A stretch of DNA of 64,000 nt from positions 62,869,322-62,933,321 of the forward strand of contig NC_086250.1 in assembly GCF_021018805.1 (NCBI RefSeq). Direction: 5' to 3'. Every line of letters starts with the position of its first letter. Within the stretch, counting starts at the first letter, position 1. Source of the DNA: Prinia subflava (taxonomy: Eukaryota; Chordata; Aves; Passeriformes; Cisticolidae). A program made the position numbers and the translations under genes. Below the pieces are notes generated by a model that saw only the letters and a program-made list of their open reading frames with translations, was not told the DNA's origin and ran no database searches. This document shows positions 1 to 13,650 of the stretch, piece by piece.

Positions 1-2247
1 ATGTACCTACACATTTAATGTCAGCAAAAAAACACTAATATTGCAAGACATTCACTGAAAGCCAGGCAGTTCTATCCAAACAGTAAACTGACAATCTAAG
101 AGTTTCAAGTACTAATACAAAAACCAGCCCCAACCACACAGAATAAAAAACTTCTGCAATCCTTAGCCATAAACTTGAAAATTTTTTATTAGAGGAACTA
201 AAAAAGATTTTGATTTTTTTAATCCCTAAAGAAGTAAAACTAAAATATATTTTAATTTCAAACAGACACCTCACCAGATCCACCACACCATCTGGTACCA
301 TGCAAATTAAATACTGACTTTAAGAAAAGCCTGGGATTTTATCTTCTTTTTCACCTGTTGATACACATTACTATCACATTTTATACAGTACCTAATAAAA
401 AACTAAAGAAGAAGAAATGAAAAATGAAAGAAGTCACAGACATTTGATGACACAGGCAAGACAGCCACACTGAGGTAAAACTTCAGCATTTCATACTTAA
501 GTACAAGTATTTTAAACAAGTCCTACAGTGGGAGCACAAATGGATTTTCTACAAGTCCTCTGAGCCCTTCTTTGGGCAAAACACAAAGTCTGTGTGCCCT
601 CCTTGGCTGGATAACCCCACAGACAACTGCCATGCTAATATTTCTCTAAGTTGTCCTTGTTGTAAAGCCTATTGCTGCTTATTAATGAATCCCACTCTTG
701 GCCATCATTTCAAGAGGAAACAGACTCTAGAAGAGGAGTGGAATCCTGTAAAGCATCAAGACGTATTGATGCAGAAATGAAGAAGTTGTTGCTGCTTAGT
801 GGCCCCATTAATAAAAAAGTGCCTACAATGAAGGACATTTCCTTACAGCAAGTCCTCCTCTCCAGCATAAATGGTGCTGTGCAGCACAATTCCTGGACCA
901 AAAGAACAAGCCCAATGACATCAACAGAAGGAGCTGCCATTTGAACAGTATTGCAGGCACACTGCGTAAAAAATTGTCTCTAGTAAAGGGACCTAGTATA
1001 AAGATTAATTATCTAGTTGGTTTTGTTTTCCTATTAGATAATGCCGATAATTTATCCTTTTCTATTTCTTTCAAGATATTTTTAGTGAGAAAACTGTTTG
1101 CACAGATGCAAAGCAAGACTACAGTTTAGCAAGCAACAGGCATCCTTCCTTAGCTTTACCCTCACTGAAGCTGCTCCTTCCTTTAGGAGTAACAGCCAAA
1201 ACCCAAATCATTCCATTTCCCATACATGCAGTTCCCATAACTGCTAGGCAAGCCCACAGGCCATTTGGCTGATTATTTTTTTTTAATCATTAAGAACATA
1301 AATTCAGTCTTGGTCATTATATCCAAAGGCCCTTCTGGATTGAAATTTCTTTTTTCCTTAAAAAAAACCAACAGGTATTTCAAGCTTATGGAATATATTT
1401 ATCTGATCTCCAGTACTGCCCAGGTAAAAGCAATATATCTTAAAAATGCCTCTGAGAAAAAAAAAAAAAAAAAAGGAAAAAAAGAAAAAAAAAAAAAGAA
1501 AAGGAAAAAAAAAATACATGTAAGATTTATGTAAATAATCTGGACAAGCTCAGGCCTCTTCAGTTATATTAAAGATATGTCAGTCTTAGGAGAGAGACCA
1601 GTAAGAATACCTGTTAGTATACTAAACTGAAAAGGTTCAGTTGAGCTTTGACAGCAAAAGATTTGTTATGATCAATTACAGTGCAACCTGGAGGCTTTTA
1701 TGCTGAGGTTTATAACCATAACAGCAGCTAGGAGGGAACAATTAGTTAAGTAGGGAGAAAGTCAAGGCAAATTGCTCTCCAGTGCTGCCTTTTGTACAGT
1801 GTTGCACAAATAACAACTTTAATGCACAAACCCAACTTCTCTGTTTATGAATTAGAGTCCTGTCTTTGCCAGTCTTTCACTCCATGTGCTGCTAATCTTA
1901 TATTCACTGCTACTGAGCACAGTCTGCATCAGAGGATATCTGGCTGCATTCCTAGTACATTGTACCAATAAATATTAACTCCCCCACTCCTCTAACTCCC
2001 ACAAAATAACTCTGCATGAATTGTTTATATACGTTTATGACCAGCATTTATGAGAAATTAGGCTTTATTCTATAAAGATCTGATATCTGTTTAGAAAAAC
2101 TAAGATGAAGTAGAATTCTGCCAGCTAGCACAACCAGTTAATTTCATTTAAAGGGAATTCTTGGCACATTTTTCTTTGGTCAAAAGCTACAGGATTAGTG
2201 TGGTGAGTAAATGTATTTCCTGGCATTAACTCCTCTGTCATATAGTA
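1..2247. other. AT-rich non-coding DNA, no gene seen
   Basis: Only short open frames (90 codons or fewer) occur here. They overlap each other on both strands and have no recognisable domain. The one distinct element is an A-rich tract near 1457-1514. The stretch is best read as intergenic or intronic DNA. Confidence 0.6.
1457..1514. repeat. A-rich low-complexity tract
   Basis: About 58 bases are almost pure A with scattered G. The open frame that crosses it encodes only a lysine-rich tail and is an artefact of the tract. No retroelement body is recognisable immediately upstream, so I do not call this a retroposon poly(A) tail. Confidence 0.9.
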
Positions 2248-2990
2248 GAATCACAGAATGGGTTGGGTTGGAAGTGACCTCAGAGATCATCTAGTTCCAA
2301 TCCCTCTGCCATGGGAAAGGATATCTTCCACTACACCAGGCTGCATCAATCCTGGTCTTGAATACTTCCAGGGGCATCCACAGCTTCTCTGGGCAACATG
2401 TTCCAGCACCTTACCACCCTCACAAGAAAGGATTTCTTCTTCACATTAATCTAAACCTACTCTCTTACAGTTCAAAGCCCCCATGTCCTATGGCTACATG
2501 CCCTTGCAAATCTTCCTCTCCAGCTCCCTTGTAGGTCTGCTTAGAAACTGTATGGCTGCTGCAAGGTCTTTCCAGAGCTTTCTCTCTCCAGGCTAAACAA
2601 CCCCAGTTCTCTCAGTCTGTCTTCACAGGAGAGCTGTTCCACCCCTCTGATCATCCTCACTGACTCTTCTGAACTCACTCCAACTGGTTCACATCCTTCT
2701 GATGTTGGTGACCCCAGAACTGGACACAAAACTCCAGGTGGGGTTTCACAAGACTGAAGCAGAAGAGGAGAATCACCCCCTCAACCTTCTGGCCACGCTG
2801 CTTGTGACACAGCCCAGGACACAGTTGGCTTTCAGGACTGTGAGTGCCAACAAAAATATTAAACAGCACCAGTGCCAGTACTGACGCCTCAGGGATGTCA
2901 CGATAGATTTGATTACCTCTCCTTACAGACCTGTGCTGTTAGATAACCCTAACCTCCATCTGTCCACAGAGCCACCTTTCCTGCCCTTAC
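2248..2990 (-). mobile_element. CR1 non-LTR retrotransposon fragment, 5'-truncated, antisense
   Basis: The plus strand opens with the reverse complement of a CR1 3' end (GAATCACAGAATGGGTTGG, 'GACCTCAGAGATCATCTAG'). It continues through the CR1 untranslated region into the end of ORF2, which encodes reverse transcriptase. Read on the minus strand, two frames keep C-terminal ORF2 motifs: LVKPHLEFCVQFWG near 2700-2770, then MIRGVEQLSCEDRLRELGLF near 2590-2660. The motifs sit in different frames, so a frameshift separates them and the copy is dead. The part beyond about 2900 is more diverged, so the inner border is approximate. CR1 elements typically lose their 5' end during insertion, which fits this roughly 740-bp remnant of an element several kilobases long. 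Confidence 0.95.
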
Positions 2991-5360
2991 AGACAGGCTT
3001 TTTTTGTAGACTAGACTTGCCTCAGTTGTCATTTGAGTAAATTCTTCACCTGATCTGAAATAACAAATACTACGATTTTGAAAATTGCAAAACCTCTTAG
3101 TGACAGTCTCAACTGCGCAAAGCATAAAATTTCACCTCAGAAATCAAGTGCTTGACCAAGCTACAAGAACAGCACTGTTACTTTTTAACGAGACAATGAG
3201 ATCTTAAATTCAGGGTAATTTTATTGATCAAACCATTCTAAGAAATCCACTTGTCACTACTAGCAGGATCATCCATCAGAAATGGCCTGTTTGGCCAATT
3301 CCTTATCCCTATTCTCTAGTAAAACTACTTAGAGTAAGATGTACAATAGCTATTCAGGTCAGGTAATAATAAACAGGAAGTTTTTAAAAAGAGGAAAACA
3401 CACAAATGCACCTACAAAAAGTTGTGCGACCTCAAGTATATTCACAATCATGGTATTTAACCATTAGACAAGAGTTGACAATTCTGGGCAACTATGCCCT
3501 GGAGAAGCAGAAGTTAGTGTAATAGTATAACTAATTTTACTTAAACTAGCCTTTTAAGGTTTACACAAAACCTTGAAAAGAGTAAAAATATTATAAATTG
3601 TATTGATAAGTAAAAAAGAAAGGGATATTCACTTACTCTGAGACATTTAGCAGAAAAAGAGGAGATTAATATTTTTCAGCTCTAGGAAGCTAGAATTCAG
3701 GTATCTAAATCAAAGCTAGTCACCCTGAGTTCACCTACTCACTGGGGAGATAATCAAGCTCTTCTAAAAGGTTAGCAATCAGATTGGTCCTTACTTCTTA
3801 TATAAACATCTCCAGGGGCTGAGGTGGCAGAAAGGCAGACCTGCTTGAACACGGAGGTATTTATTTCAGTTACTACAAACAGGGAGAGGATAGAGGTGCA
3901 CCTTTAATATTAACCTGAAAGTCTTGGGAATTCTTTTTTATACTCATAAGCCATTCAACAGTCTTCTTTCAAGGACGGCCAGGAGTCATCACTTTCTTTT
4001 AAGTTGAACTAGTTGCCCCAGTTTTATCCAACAGTTTCTCAGAGCCACAGATAACTTCCAATGTGATAAGTTCCTCATTTCAAGGGACCCAAATTCCTCT
4101 TTTACAGGCATTGACTAAGTCTTGTGGTATAGAGAAGGTAGGCCAAGGAGCTGCCTCAGTTTCAAGTGCTCTTGCAGAGTGGCCACATTTTGTGAACTGC
4201 TAGCACAAGGAGGCAGCAAGCTTAGATTTGAGTCTGTGGCCACCTGCATGGGACATTTGGGTGAAAATGGCAAGTTTGGGTTTGCAGTCTCTGCAAGGAC
4301 TGTTGGACACATCAGCAGCTGAAAATCACAAATAGGAAATATTTCCTACCCAACAAAATTCAGAGTTTAATTAGTGCTAATTTTTTTGAGTTAACAAATA
4401 TCACAGGTGCATCATGAGCCACAAGCTCTTGAGAAGGTCTGCATCATGGCTGACTAATGCCATAAGGACATGACCCTAAACATCAGGTCTGTGGAATAGT
4501 ATAAAGATTAACTTTAAAAGAACAAATCAATCCAAATGCTCATCTAAAAAGAGTAAATTTCAATTAATATGTTTCTATATACTCCCATTTACTTCCATCA
4601 TAACAATTGCATTTTAAGCTTTTTGAAGGCTCAGTGGCAGCCCCAGCTTTACTGCCACAATATTTTGGGACTTGGTCCAATGGCACCTTTAAGACTCCTT
4701 TCCAAGTGCATTGGAAGCATTTGTCCTGATGAAACAGACTTTCTTCTCCGCAGTGTCCCACAGAATCACACTTCTGTTCATGAAAATTCTCTTAACAAAA
4801 AGATACTATGATACTTGTAAGATGAAAAACACACACATGCCAATCCTCCATGAAGAGCAGTCTGACTACAAATCTGTAGTCTGCTCCCAGGCTTTCCAGA
4901 ATTTCAGAATAACAAATTCCAACTCACAGATTCTAGTTTTGTGCATTACAATTGGGTAGCTAAAAAAGCAAGAAGTTTAAGCAATAGCAGAAGTGAAAGG
5001 GAATACAACTCCAAAATAAAAAGAGAGAAAAAAAGAAAAAAAACCCAAAACCCAGCACTCAAAAACATTGGCTCAAAAAAATCTGTTCAACCAGCATGAG
5101 CAGAGACAACCTTGGAGAGCTGACAGGTTGCAAAGCAGATTGCTGGCACTGTATTTTGACTTGCCAGAGGAGAGAAATGACAACTAGAACACAACAGTCC
5201 TCCTGCAAATACTGCGAGCAAGGGTAAGTGACTTGAAAACAGACTTTAGCAAGTCTCAAGGTGTAGTCGAGGCAGGAATACATTCAATATATTCTGAAGC
5301 CTCTATCTTCCCAAAATAACTTTATTTCACTTTAAAAAGGCATAAAGAAAGTTTCCCTCA
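2991..5360. other. AT-rich non-coding DNA, no gene seen
   Basis: No open frame over 82 codons is present, and none matches a family I know. Overlapping frames on both strands at 4115-4322 and 4564-4811 have opposite-strand shadows and no splice-site context worth reporting. An A-rich patch lies near 5022-5052. Confidence 0.55.
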
Positions 5361-5750
5361 GATCACAGAATCTGGCTCCTTGGAAGGAGCCCGTATCACA
5401 GGGTGTAGCTCCTGGCCCTGCACCCTGTGACTGAGATTATTGTTCAAATGCTTCTAGAACTCTGCCAGGCTGGTGCTGGGACCACTGCCCTGGGAGCCTG
5501 TCCCAGTGTCCAACCACCCTCTGGGTGAAAAAACTTCTCCTGATATCCAACCTAAACATCCCCCAACACAACTTCAGGGCTTTCCCTCAGGTCCTGTCCC
5601 TGGTCACCACAGAGAAGTGGTGTCTGTCCCAACACTTCTCACATGGAAGCTGTAACTGCAATGAGGTCTCCTCTCAGTCTCTTCCAGGCTGAACAGACCA
5701 AGTGACCTCAGCTGCTCCTCATACAGCTCTTCACCATCCTCATGGCCTCA
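5361..5750 (-). mobile_element. CR1 retrotransposon fragment of a second subfamily, antisense
   Basis: The plus strand begins GATCACAGAATCTGG and continues with text typical of a CR1 3' end: AACCACCCTCTGGGTGAA, CTGATATCCAACCTAAAC, GGTCCTGTCCCTGGTCACC and TTCCAGGCTGAACAGACC. Similarity stops abruptly after 'ACCATCCTCATGGCC', which marks the 5' truncation point. The first 40 bases are disturbed compared with a normal 3' end, with an internal deletion and partial repeat of ATCACAG. The 3' untranslated sequence differs clearly from the copy at 2248-2990, so two CR1 subfamilies are present. It has no coding capacity. Confidence 0.93.
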
Positions 5751-7735
5751 AAGAGAGGTTTCTCTGTAAGAAGGTGGTTGTCTACGTGTCTGTCTGGCAG
5801 CATAGTACCGTATTTGAAAGTTTCAGTCTTAATGAGCTTCATTTCACCCACTCTGTTCCATTTCAAGAGCATTTCTTTCCCTCTAATTCCTAAACTGTAC
5901 CATGTTTAAAATATGAAAAATCACCAGACATTTTATCCAGTCGTGACAAAAGAGTAGCAGGAATTAAGCTGTTGCAGCATGAACACATCATCTCAACAAG
6001 ATGATTTTAAGATGTTAGGACCTCATTTAAACACTATGTCAATGAACACAAGTCAAGAATTCATTGTGTTCACTTAACAAACACATGTACATCAGCTGTG
6101 ACAGTGTCCAAGCTGTTGTGTTACTCCACTTTGAATCAGGCAAGCGTGACAGTTTCAAAGCATTTTCACGTTCATGCCTTAAGGTACATATGTGGTAAGT
6201 ATGTGGAATTAGATGAGGACCAGGGCACCCAAATTAATGACAGTAAAACCTACAGTGACTTTATGGTCCATAGGATCTCTTATCACAGTGCCGCAATGGC
6301 AATTGATGCCACAGTCTGTGCTCCTGAGTCTGCTCCCACTTTGTTCTTCAAGCCTCGAGTGCTGCCCATTGCACTGCTCAGACAGTGACTTCAGCTGCAG
6401 CAGAACTACCCAGCCTCACAGACCAGGGGATGGTAGCTTCATCATCTTAAGATGTTTCCCTCCATCCCATTCAGCCTAAAATATAAATATATTTAGATAA
6501 GCTTTTTAGTCAGGATTTATTATACTCACGCCAAAAACACAAAGCTGGTATGTCATCCAAATGTAGTGTTAAGTGCTTGTTTCCAGGATGAAAAGAAAGA
6601 CAAATTTCCTACTACAGTATAATATTTTAATTTTCCAACGGAAAATAAAGACGAATTTATAAAGAGAGGGGAAAAAATCCAGTGGGTACAAACACATAAA
6701 TAAACTGACATTAGTGAAAATTCCTCAAGTCCTTAAACTCACACACAAAGTGTGTGGCAATAAGGTATTTTATTATGCTAATTTATGCACATAAATTTAT
6801 AGTCTTTATTACCTCAATCTGTGAAATATTTACATCCAAATTAAAGTTGCAGGACTACGGTGTTTTCACAGAAGAATCAAATACCATTTTAGAATATTCC
6901 CCCCCAGGTAAATCAAATAATTGAAGTTCAGCGAACATATTCTCAAATAAAAGCAGATCTTCTGTCAAATACACAAAGGCAACATGGAAAGTAAATTAAG
7001 ACAGAATATCAGTACAGAGAGAGATAATAAAAACAACAGATAATGCTCTCTACCAATTGCCAAAGATGATAAAGTGGAAGTTGGGTGGGAATCCTTTGCC
7101 AGACTCAAATACTAAGATCCATAAAAGAAGCAGTAATCCCTCAGGAGCAAAATCATTATTATACATGCATGGTTCAGGGAAAACAACCCCAAGCAATACA
7201 AAGTGTGCTCAGAAAACAAGAAGCATACCCAGCAACAATCTAATTGTCCCTCAGTGGACACAGCACGCTGTAGTGGAAATATCCCAGCTGACCTCATCAA
7301 AGTGCTGACAAGGGAACACAGACCCAAATTTCTGCTGTAGGAAATGCAATACACTTGTGACTCCTGTGACCTCAGAGGGAAATCTGTGGCCAGCTTAAGG
7401 AGAAGAAAAGCTGTTTTTCTATTCTCACCTTGTCTGGCAAGGTAATTGCTTTCAGTAACAGTGGAGACGGCATTAAAAGTGGAAGAACACTTGATTTGAA
7501 AGGACAGCTTTGCAAGAGAAATATTAATGAGAGAGACTGACATGGGGTACAGCACACCCTAGAGCACTGATGACAGCACTGAGGTAGACAATGCCAGCCA
7601 CGCTACACAGAGAAAATTTCCTTAGCTATAAAAAAAAGTTTTGGGCTGTATAAGAGAACCAACTGGCTTCTCAATGAGCTTTTAAACAATTCACACAGGA
7701 AAGGTTTTCAATAACCCACTCAAACAAAGAGAGCC

Positions 7736-7755
7736 TTTTTTTTTTTTTTTTTTTT
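7736..7755. repeat. Poly(T) tract, 20 bases
   Basis: This is an uninterrupted run of 20 T. No SINE or processed pseudogene body could be recognised on either side. Confidence 0.9.
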
Positions 7756-9963
7756 GGACAATAATGCATAAAAGTTATTCTGGAGGGCTAAATATAATTT
7801 CTATTATTAAAGTAGATCTATGGAGAACAGATGAAGCATTTTATATGGGATAGGGCAGCTCTACACACAAAAGCAAGTACATCCAAGAAACATGACAATT
7901 TAACTGTAAAGATAGCAAGTATAAACCTTGTCTAGCTTATTTTGAGTAAAGATATAGGAGATTTATTTGATAACATGATCTGTGCATGCTTTCTGTATTA
8001 GGGTATACTACTGATCAATTTTAGAGATTTCCTTTAAGTGTGCATTACAGGTCTGATGAGTCTATCTGTTTTTTTCTGAGGGTTGATCTGTCACTTACAT
8101 AGATAACTAAGGGATTTTAAATGGGAATTTTATTGACCTAATTACTAATAAAAGTCTTAGTGCTGCAGTTGTATATGGTCCTTTATAAACAAAAGATGTG
8201 TTCCAGTCTAATGGTACTGCAAGAGAAAAATACATTTAGAAGACTTTTTAAAAAGCTGAATTATTTGTTAGATATGTAGCAATGTTTGTGCAGAAGACTC
8301 AATCTTTCCTAGTTATTATATCATTGCTTTAGTACAAAGATCTGCAAAGATTGCAGTCTCTAGCAGCCATTTTCTGTTGCATACATGCAATCTATTTCCT
8401 TAAGATTTTTATAAACCTTTTGTTGTGGAGGAAAACAGTTTAAAGAATTCATTTGAACTGATTTGTAAGCAGAATAACCTAATTATATCTATAGCATAAA
8501 CTCTATGCCATAGATTTCATGTATTGTTTGCATTTCACTTTTCCAGTTCTTCATTTAAATGATCATGAACAAGTTTGCTATTCCTAAAGGACTGGAGCAA
8601 ATTCAGTTTGACATATTCTACAGAAGCCTTTTATTTATCCTTAAAGTTTTATTTGCTGTAGTGTTCTCAGCACTACACAATAGTGTTGTTTGTCATTTGG
8701 CACAACTTAAAACTGAGTAATAAGAAATTATATTGCTGCTAAGGAACACCATTATTTACGTTTTCATAATTACAACAATTTATGATATGCATACTCAGTG
8801 AATACAAAAATCCCTGAAACACACCAGTAAGATGAATTACAGTGAGATATGAGAAATTTAATTTAAAAATTGTAAGCCTTCACCAGCATGTTCTATATAA
8901 AAGTAAAAATAAATGAAAAATAGTGAGTTTGACCTAGTAACCAAAGTATTCAGATTCACAAGCATCTGCAGCTATGCCTGAAATACATAATGAAACTAAG
9001 TTCATGAGATTATTTCAATTTACTTGTGTCTCTAGGGAAAAATATATTTCTGGAATAGAATAGCTTCATTTTAAATCAATACATCAGAGTCAACAGCTAG
9101 ACCATGTTACACATGCATACATAAGCACTGAGACATAAGGAAGTTTTGCACTTCCTTGAAAAATTTAAATTGGCACTTTCTGGCTTATAAACTATTCACA
9201 ATAGAAATATCCCAGCTGAATGCTCAGTGATCAAACATTCAATTTCTGTATGTCAGATGTATACACCACTGCATGTTATATACAGCAGCAGTTCCTGGGA
9301 GTGATTTAGTTCCTGGGAGAGGACAGTTCTGGCATAGAAAAAGGACTTATAAGTTTATTTGATTCAAGGACTGCAGAGACAGCACAGGAAGGAGACAGGT
9401 TCAAGGAAGTAGACTGGGAACTAGTTAATATTTGCATCTTTTTGAATATATGTTTTCCTCTCTATTGAAAATTAATTAACAATCAAGAGTCAAAGGCAAA
9501 AATAATGTGTTTACAAAATATTTTGATAATTTTTACATATCAATCTAAGCGGCTTACAACTGTCAACAATTTAAAAATCTTATAAAGCATGGCATGTCAA
9601 AATATGGAGAAGCAGCAAAGCAGTAGCAAGACATGCAATTGTGGCTTGAGAAACACTAAAATCTCTAACTGCAGCAAAACAAGGTTTTAAGCATTAGAAT
9701 TTGCCACATGATATTTAGGGATGTTGGAGTTTGTGATCCTCTTCAGGGACTGACATATTGTGGGGAGATAATAAACAGTATTTCTTACCTGAAGTGTCTC
9801 AGCCAAGGGGTATTATACATTCAACAAGGGCAGCAATCATTTATGAGATGTGCCCAAGAATACACTTCATTCCTTATGAAATGTTACACAACAGATTTAA
9901 GAGTGAACAGGTACTTTACTGAACATGTTTTGCAGGAGGACCAATAAAATAAAGATATTTTTC

Positions 9964-9977
9964 TTGTTGTTGTTGTT
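9964..9977. repeat. (TTG)n microsatellite
   Basis: Four copies of TTG/TGT occur in tandem just after an AATAAAATAAAG stretch. It is a short simple repeat and is likely length-variable. Confidence 0.75.
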
Positions 9978-11821
9978 CCATAGTAATGTCCTTAGGCCTC
10001 AGGAAGATCAGGAGACTTTCAGTACAAGTTAAGATTTTAGTACAAGAACTTGTACTTCTTTAGTGAAAGTACAAGGACTCACAGTGCAAGACTTTCTTAC
10101 AAGTTAAGAACTGGTTCCTGCTCTGAAAAACTTTTACTCCAACTGAACTAAAATGAGTAAGAACATTTAAGGAACGCAAATAAAGGAAAAATTCTCTGTT
10201 CCTTAAGTACAGAAGATTTGTTAGTACACGTCACACAAAAACACCATGAAAAGAAGATAGATTTCACAAAGTCTGTTATGTAACACAATTGTCTTTCCCA
10301 TCTGTAAGCAAAAATTGCATGTAATTAAAAGTACAATGCTTTAAAGAATGGAAAAAAGGGAAAGGGTGGGGAAAAAAAAAGGAAGAAAAATCTAGAGTTG
10401 CTGACACTAGGTCTCAACAAAAATGGAATTACTGCAGCCTAGAATCCTTCCAGGAGAAGGATTCCCCTGGCATTCTCTTCAGAGCTCTGGTACAAGGGGA
10501 AGGGTGCACGCCTGTGATGGAGTCTGTGCACAGTAAATCAATCTGTCAGGCAGTATCAAAGTACATATTTAAGAATTCATGGGCTTTTCATGATGGGCAT
10601 TATGTAACACAGACTACATTTCAACTCAAGTGGCTCAAATGTGACTTGAGTTTTACCTCCCTGTAGTTTTCTAGCCCATTCTTTAACACAATAATGATTT
10701 AAAATAATTATTTAAATTATTAATCTTTTAATAATGATTAAAAATAATGATTTAGCGCTTTTTAACCAATCAAATCTTTACACATTGACAAGTCTATTAC
10801 AAAAATGAGTAGCAGCATGCTCAGGAAACAAACAGGGTAAGAAGACACCATGCTTAGTTGTTTGAAAAGTTTTTCATTGTTTTCCAGTTCTTACAGGCTG
10901 AACACAGGGACAGGATCCGGAACTCATGGCAACTATCTAATCTTTTCTTAGGAACCTGAGTTATGTGCAGGGTTTGAACATTATGGATTCAAAAATCACA
11001 TTTGTCTCTATGCTGATGGTAGTCCTTCCAAATGAGTATAATACCAAAAACTTCTAACTGCCTCACTACCACAGACCAGATCAAGCACCAAAGTCTGAAT
11101 GCTCTTCTGCCACCAAGGGCCACTCCAAGCTGCACACACTCTTTATGATTAAGAATCCAATTTACTTCTTGGAAGAGTGGTAGAGACCTGTTTGTTTCTC
11201 CTTCCTCTCCTACAACAGGGAGAGGCATTTCCCTGGCTCTGATACATCAAGGGAATCATGAGGGGAATCAGGACCACTCCTGCAGTTACCTGGTGAAGAA
11301 GAGTCCAAACAGTTAGAAGTCAATAGGATGATTTCAGATTAATAATTAAAAAGCAGCTAATAGTGGTGTCCTCTCTCAAGTATACACATTTCTCAGTCAG
11401 TGTACACAGAGATATAGCAAGTGTCAGTGGGTCTGGCTGATTCCTTTGTCACCTTGGCCAGTGTGTGGTCCTTCTGACACTCCACCTCTCCTAAGGGCCT
11501 GTGCTGAAGCTGGGGGAGGTAAAGCACTCCTGAACCTTGCTGGGTAATGAGGGAGCATCCTGGGGCAGATGGGGGAAGAGCTGTGTGTGTGTCTGTGAAA
11601 GAGCAGAGGCTGCAGAGTGGGTTTTGTGGGACTGTTGTTGGTGGAGTTGTGAGCAGTACAGCTCTGTGAAGAACTTAGGGCTGGAGGATGTGGAATCAAT
11701 TACCTTTTTGGTATTTTTGGGTGGAGGGAGAGAAGAGATGCATAACTTGTGCCAGAAGGCCTGATGTTTTGGAAAAGTATGTAATTTTATGCAAATTGAA
11801 ATTTTTTTTGGTTATGTCTGC

Positions 11822-12284
11822 TGCCAGATGGAGAGGGTCATCCAGTGGAGGGCTACAAAGATGTTTAGGGGACTGGAGCAGCTCTCATACGAGGAAAGGA
11901 TTAGGGAGCTGGGTCTGTTTAGCCTGAAGAAGATAAAACTGAGAGGGAATCTGATCAATGCATACAAGTATCTTAAGGGCACGTCTTAAGAGGATGGGGT
12001 CAGATTCTTTTCAGTGCTGCCCAATGACAGGACAAGGGTCAATGAGCAAAGACTGAAACACAGGAAATTCCATCTGAATATGAGGTAAAACTTTACTGTG
12101 AGAGAGACAGAGCAGTGAAACAGGCTGCCCAGAGAGGCTGAGTCTCTGTGAGTTCTCAGTAGACTCTCAAAACCACAATCCTGTGGAACCTGCTCTAGGT
12201 GAATCTGCTTTAGCAGGAGGTTGGACAAGGTGTTTTCCAGAGGCCCCTTCCAAACCAAACTGTTCTGTGAGTCTGTGAGATTGT
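11822..12284 (+). mobile_element. CR1 retrotransposon 3' end, 5'-truncated, sense strand
   Basis: The plus strand reads the last part of CR1 ORF2 and then its 3' untranslated region. Recognisable pieces are [20 protein letters not shown] followed by LGLFSLKK near 11853-11935, and then [19 protein letters not shown] in another frame near 12023-12078. In-frame stops interrupt it (for example at 11987-11989), so it is a pseudogene copy. It ends with GAGGCCCCTTCCAAACC and a degenerate octamer tail TGTTCTGTGAGTCTGTGAGA at about 12260-12279, the CR1 hallmark. The sequence upstream of 11822 shows no CR1 similarity and is taken as the truncation point. Confidence 0.96.
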
Positions 12285-13207
12285 GGGCACTCAGTGCAGG
12301 GAAATCATGTTCTTGTTGCTCCTGGGGTACCATCAAAAGCTGAAATAGTCACCCAAATATATATTTGATGAATGCATGTAAAAGTTTGTCAAGAGTGTTT
12401 CAGCACTGCTGTTTAGGGAAGTATTAATTGGAATGAGTAAAGTAATGAAAGTTGCCTTTGCTGATGAATTTAAAATAGTATAAATCTTGAAACAAAAAAC
12501 CCAAACAAACCAGAACCATCTTAATGCTTAGCCAAAAAAGGAGTATCCTCTTTTACTTTACTCTTGTTGAAGAGAAAGCTTTGTTCTTTCTACCATGGCA
12601 GTCAAGAGACTTGTATATTGCATATGTCTCCAAAACAGCATTAAGAAAAAATTAAGTCTCGAATAGTTCATAAATAATTACTAGTCAGATTATGAATACA
12701 TCTAAGTTTAATTATTATAAGGACATGCTCATAGGTATGTAAATGCTTTTGGTTTTAAAAAAACATACAAAATTAATATGGAAGAATAAGTGCTGTAGTA
12801 ATTACTATTTTTTTTTTCTCTGATATAGGCAAAAGTCTTTCTCCCCTAGAAGAAAAAGTAATGGGAGATTTTGATCTGTAGATGTGTGTATTAATATTAC
12901 AGGCTCAACTAAAGCTCATCCCTGTGTAGGCAGGCAGTACATCAAATTCTCTGCTCAGTATCTCATTCTGGCAACTATGTTTATTGAGACTCGTCACAGA
13001 AGTAATGAGAGTAAGGGACTGATTTTGTTGAAGGATCAAAACATTGACTTACAAGTTACGTGTATTTTAATTAGATCGCATTCCGAAATTGTACACTTAG
13101 GCAAAAATCTGTTCTGAGGGTTTCTGCTTCTATTCCTCTTATTCCTCCCTGCCTCCAGCCCAGGAAGTATAACAGAAAGGTCAACCATCAGCCAGGGTGT
13201 GGGCTTT

Positions 13208-13225
13208 ACACCTTAATTAAGGTGT
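13208..13225. repeat. Perfect 18-bp palindrome
   Basis: The sequence ACACCTTAATTAAGGTGT equals its own reverse complement with no spacer. The match stops at both flanking bases. It could be a chance event or a dimeric protein-binding site. Confidence 0.9.
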
Positions 13226-13570
13226 TACTGAAGGTAGGTAAGGTGCAAACTATGTCAATGTTAGCTTTCAGATAATCTCCTGACCTTCCTTGGTGTCAGG
13301 TTCAGAAGGCCAGCTTGAACCTTGCAATGCCATTTGCACAAATCTATTGCTATTAAAGGGTAAACCAAGGGGAAGTTTCTATCTGAGTAAGGAGGTGGGC
13401 CTACACAGCCCACTCAAATTTCTACATGTTGCTCCACTCTCTGCTTTCCAGGAAATTTAATTAGGTACTTCCCCAGTAAGTCTGAAAATTCCTTGCCTGC
13501 CTTAATTTAATCAACCAAGTATGAGGTGATTCCATGATATTAGTTTTTCTGTATTTGCAAATTGGTACAG

Positions 13571-13650
13571 CATTTTATGCTGCCAGACATTGCCTGAGCA
13601 TCCACTCTTGGAATCCTGAGCATGCGAGGAGCAGGGCAGCTACCCCAGAG
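13571..13650 (+). other. Candidate internal exon (unconfirmed)
   Basis: An 80-base segment is bounded by TTGGTACAG on the left and by CAG-AG followed by GTGAGT, a consensus splice donor, on the right. Only one of its three frames is open. That frame encodes about 26 residues (FYAARHCLSIHSW and on) and ends on a codon boundary. It would join in frame to the segment at 14051-14209. No protein family is recognised. Chance occurrence of such a pattern in 64 kb is quite likely. Confidence 0.12.

Larger units (their letters stand above)
5751..11821. other. AT-rich non-coding DNA, no gene seen
   Basis: The longest open frame is 147 codons on the minus strand at 7112-7555. It has no recognisable motif and overlaps a second minus-strand frame. 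A 20-base T run lies at 7736-7755, a (TTG)n run at 9964-9977 and an imperfect AAT/ATT-rich patch around 10685-10755. No repeat family or conserved exon was recognised. Confidence 0.5.

Noticed and set aside
7112..7555. 147-codon minus-strand frame.
   Set aside because: No recognisable domain, start context or splice context; overlaps a second minus-strand frame; composition is typical of random AT-rich translation.
10039..10056. Inverted repeat AGTACAAG-AA-CTTGTACT.
   Set aside because: The arms are only 8 bp in a stretch where GTACAAG recurs by chance several times.
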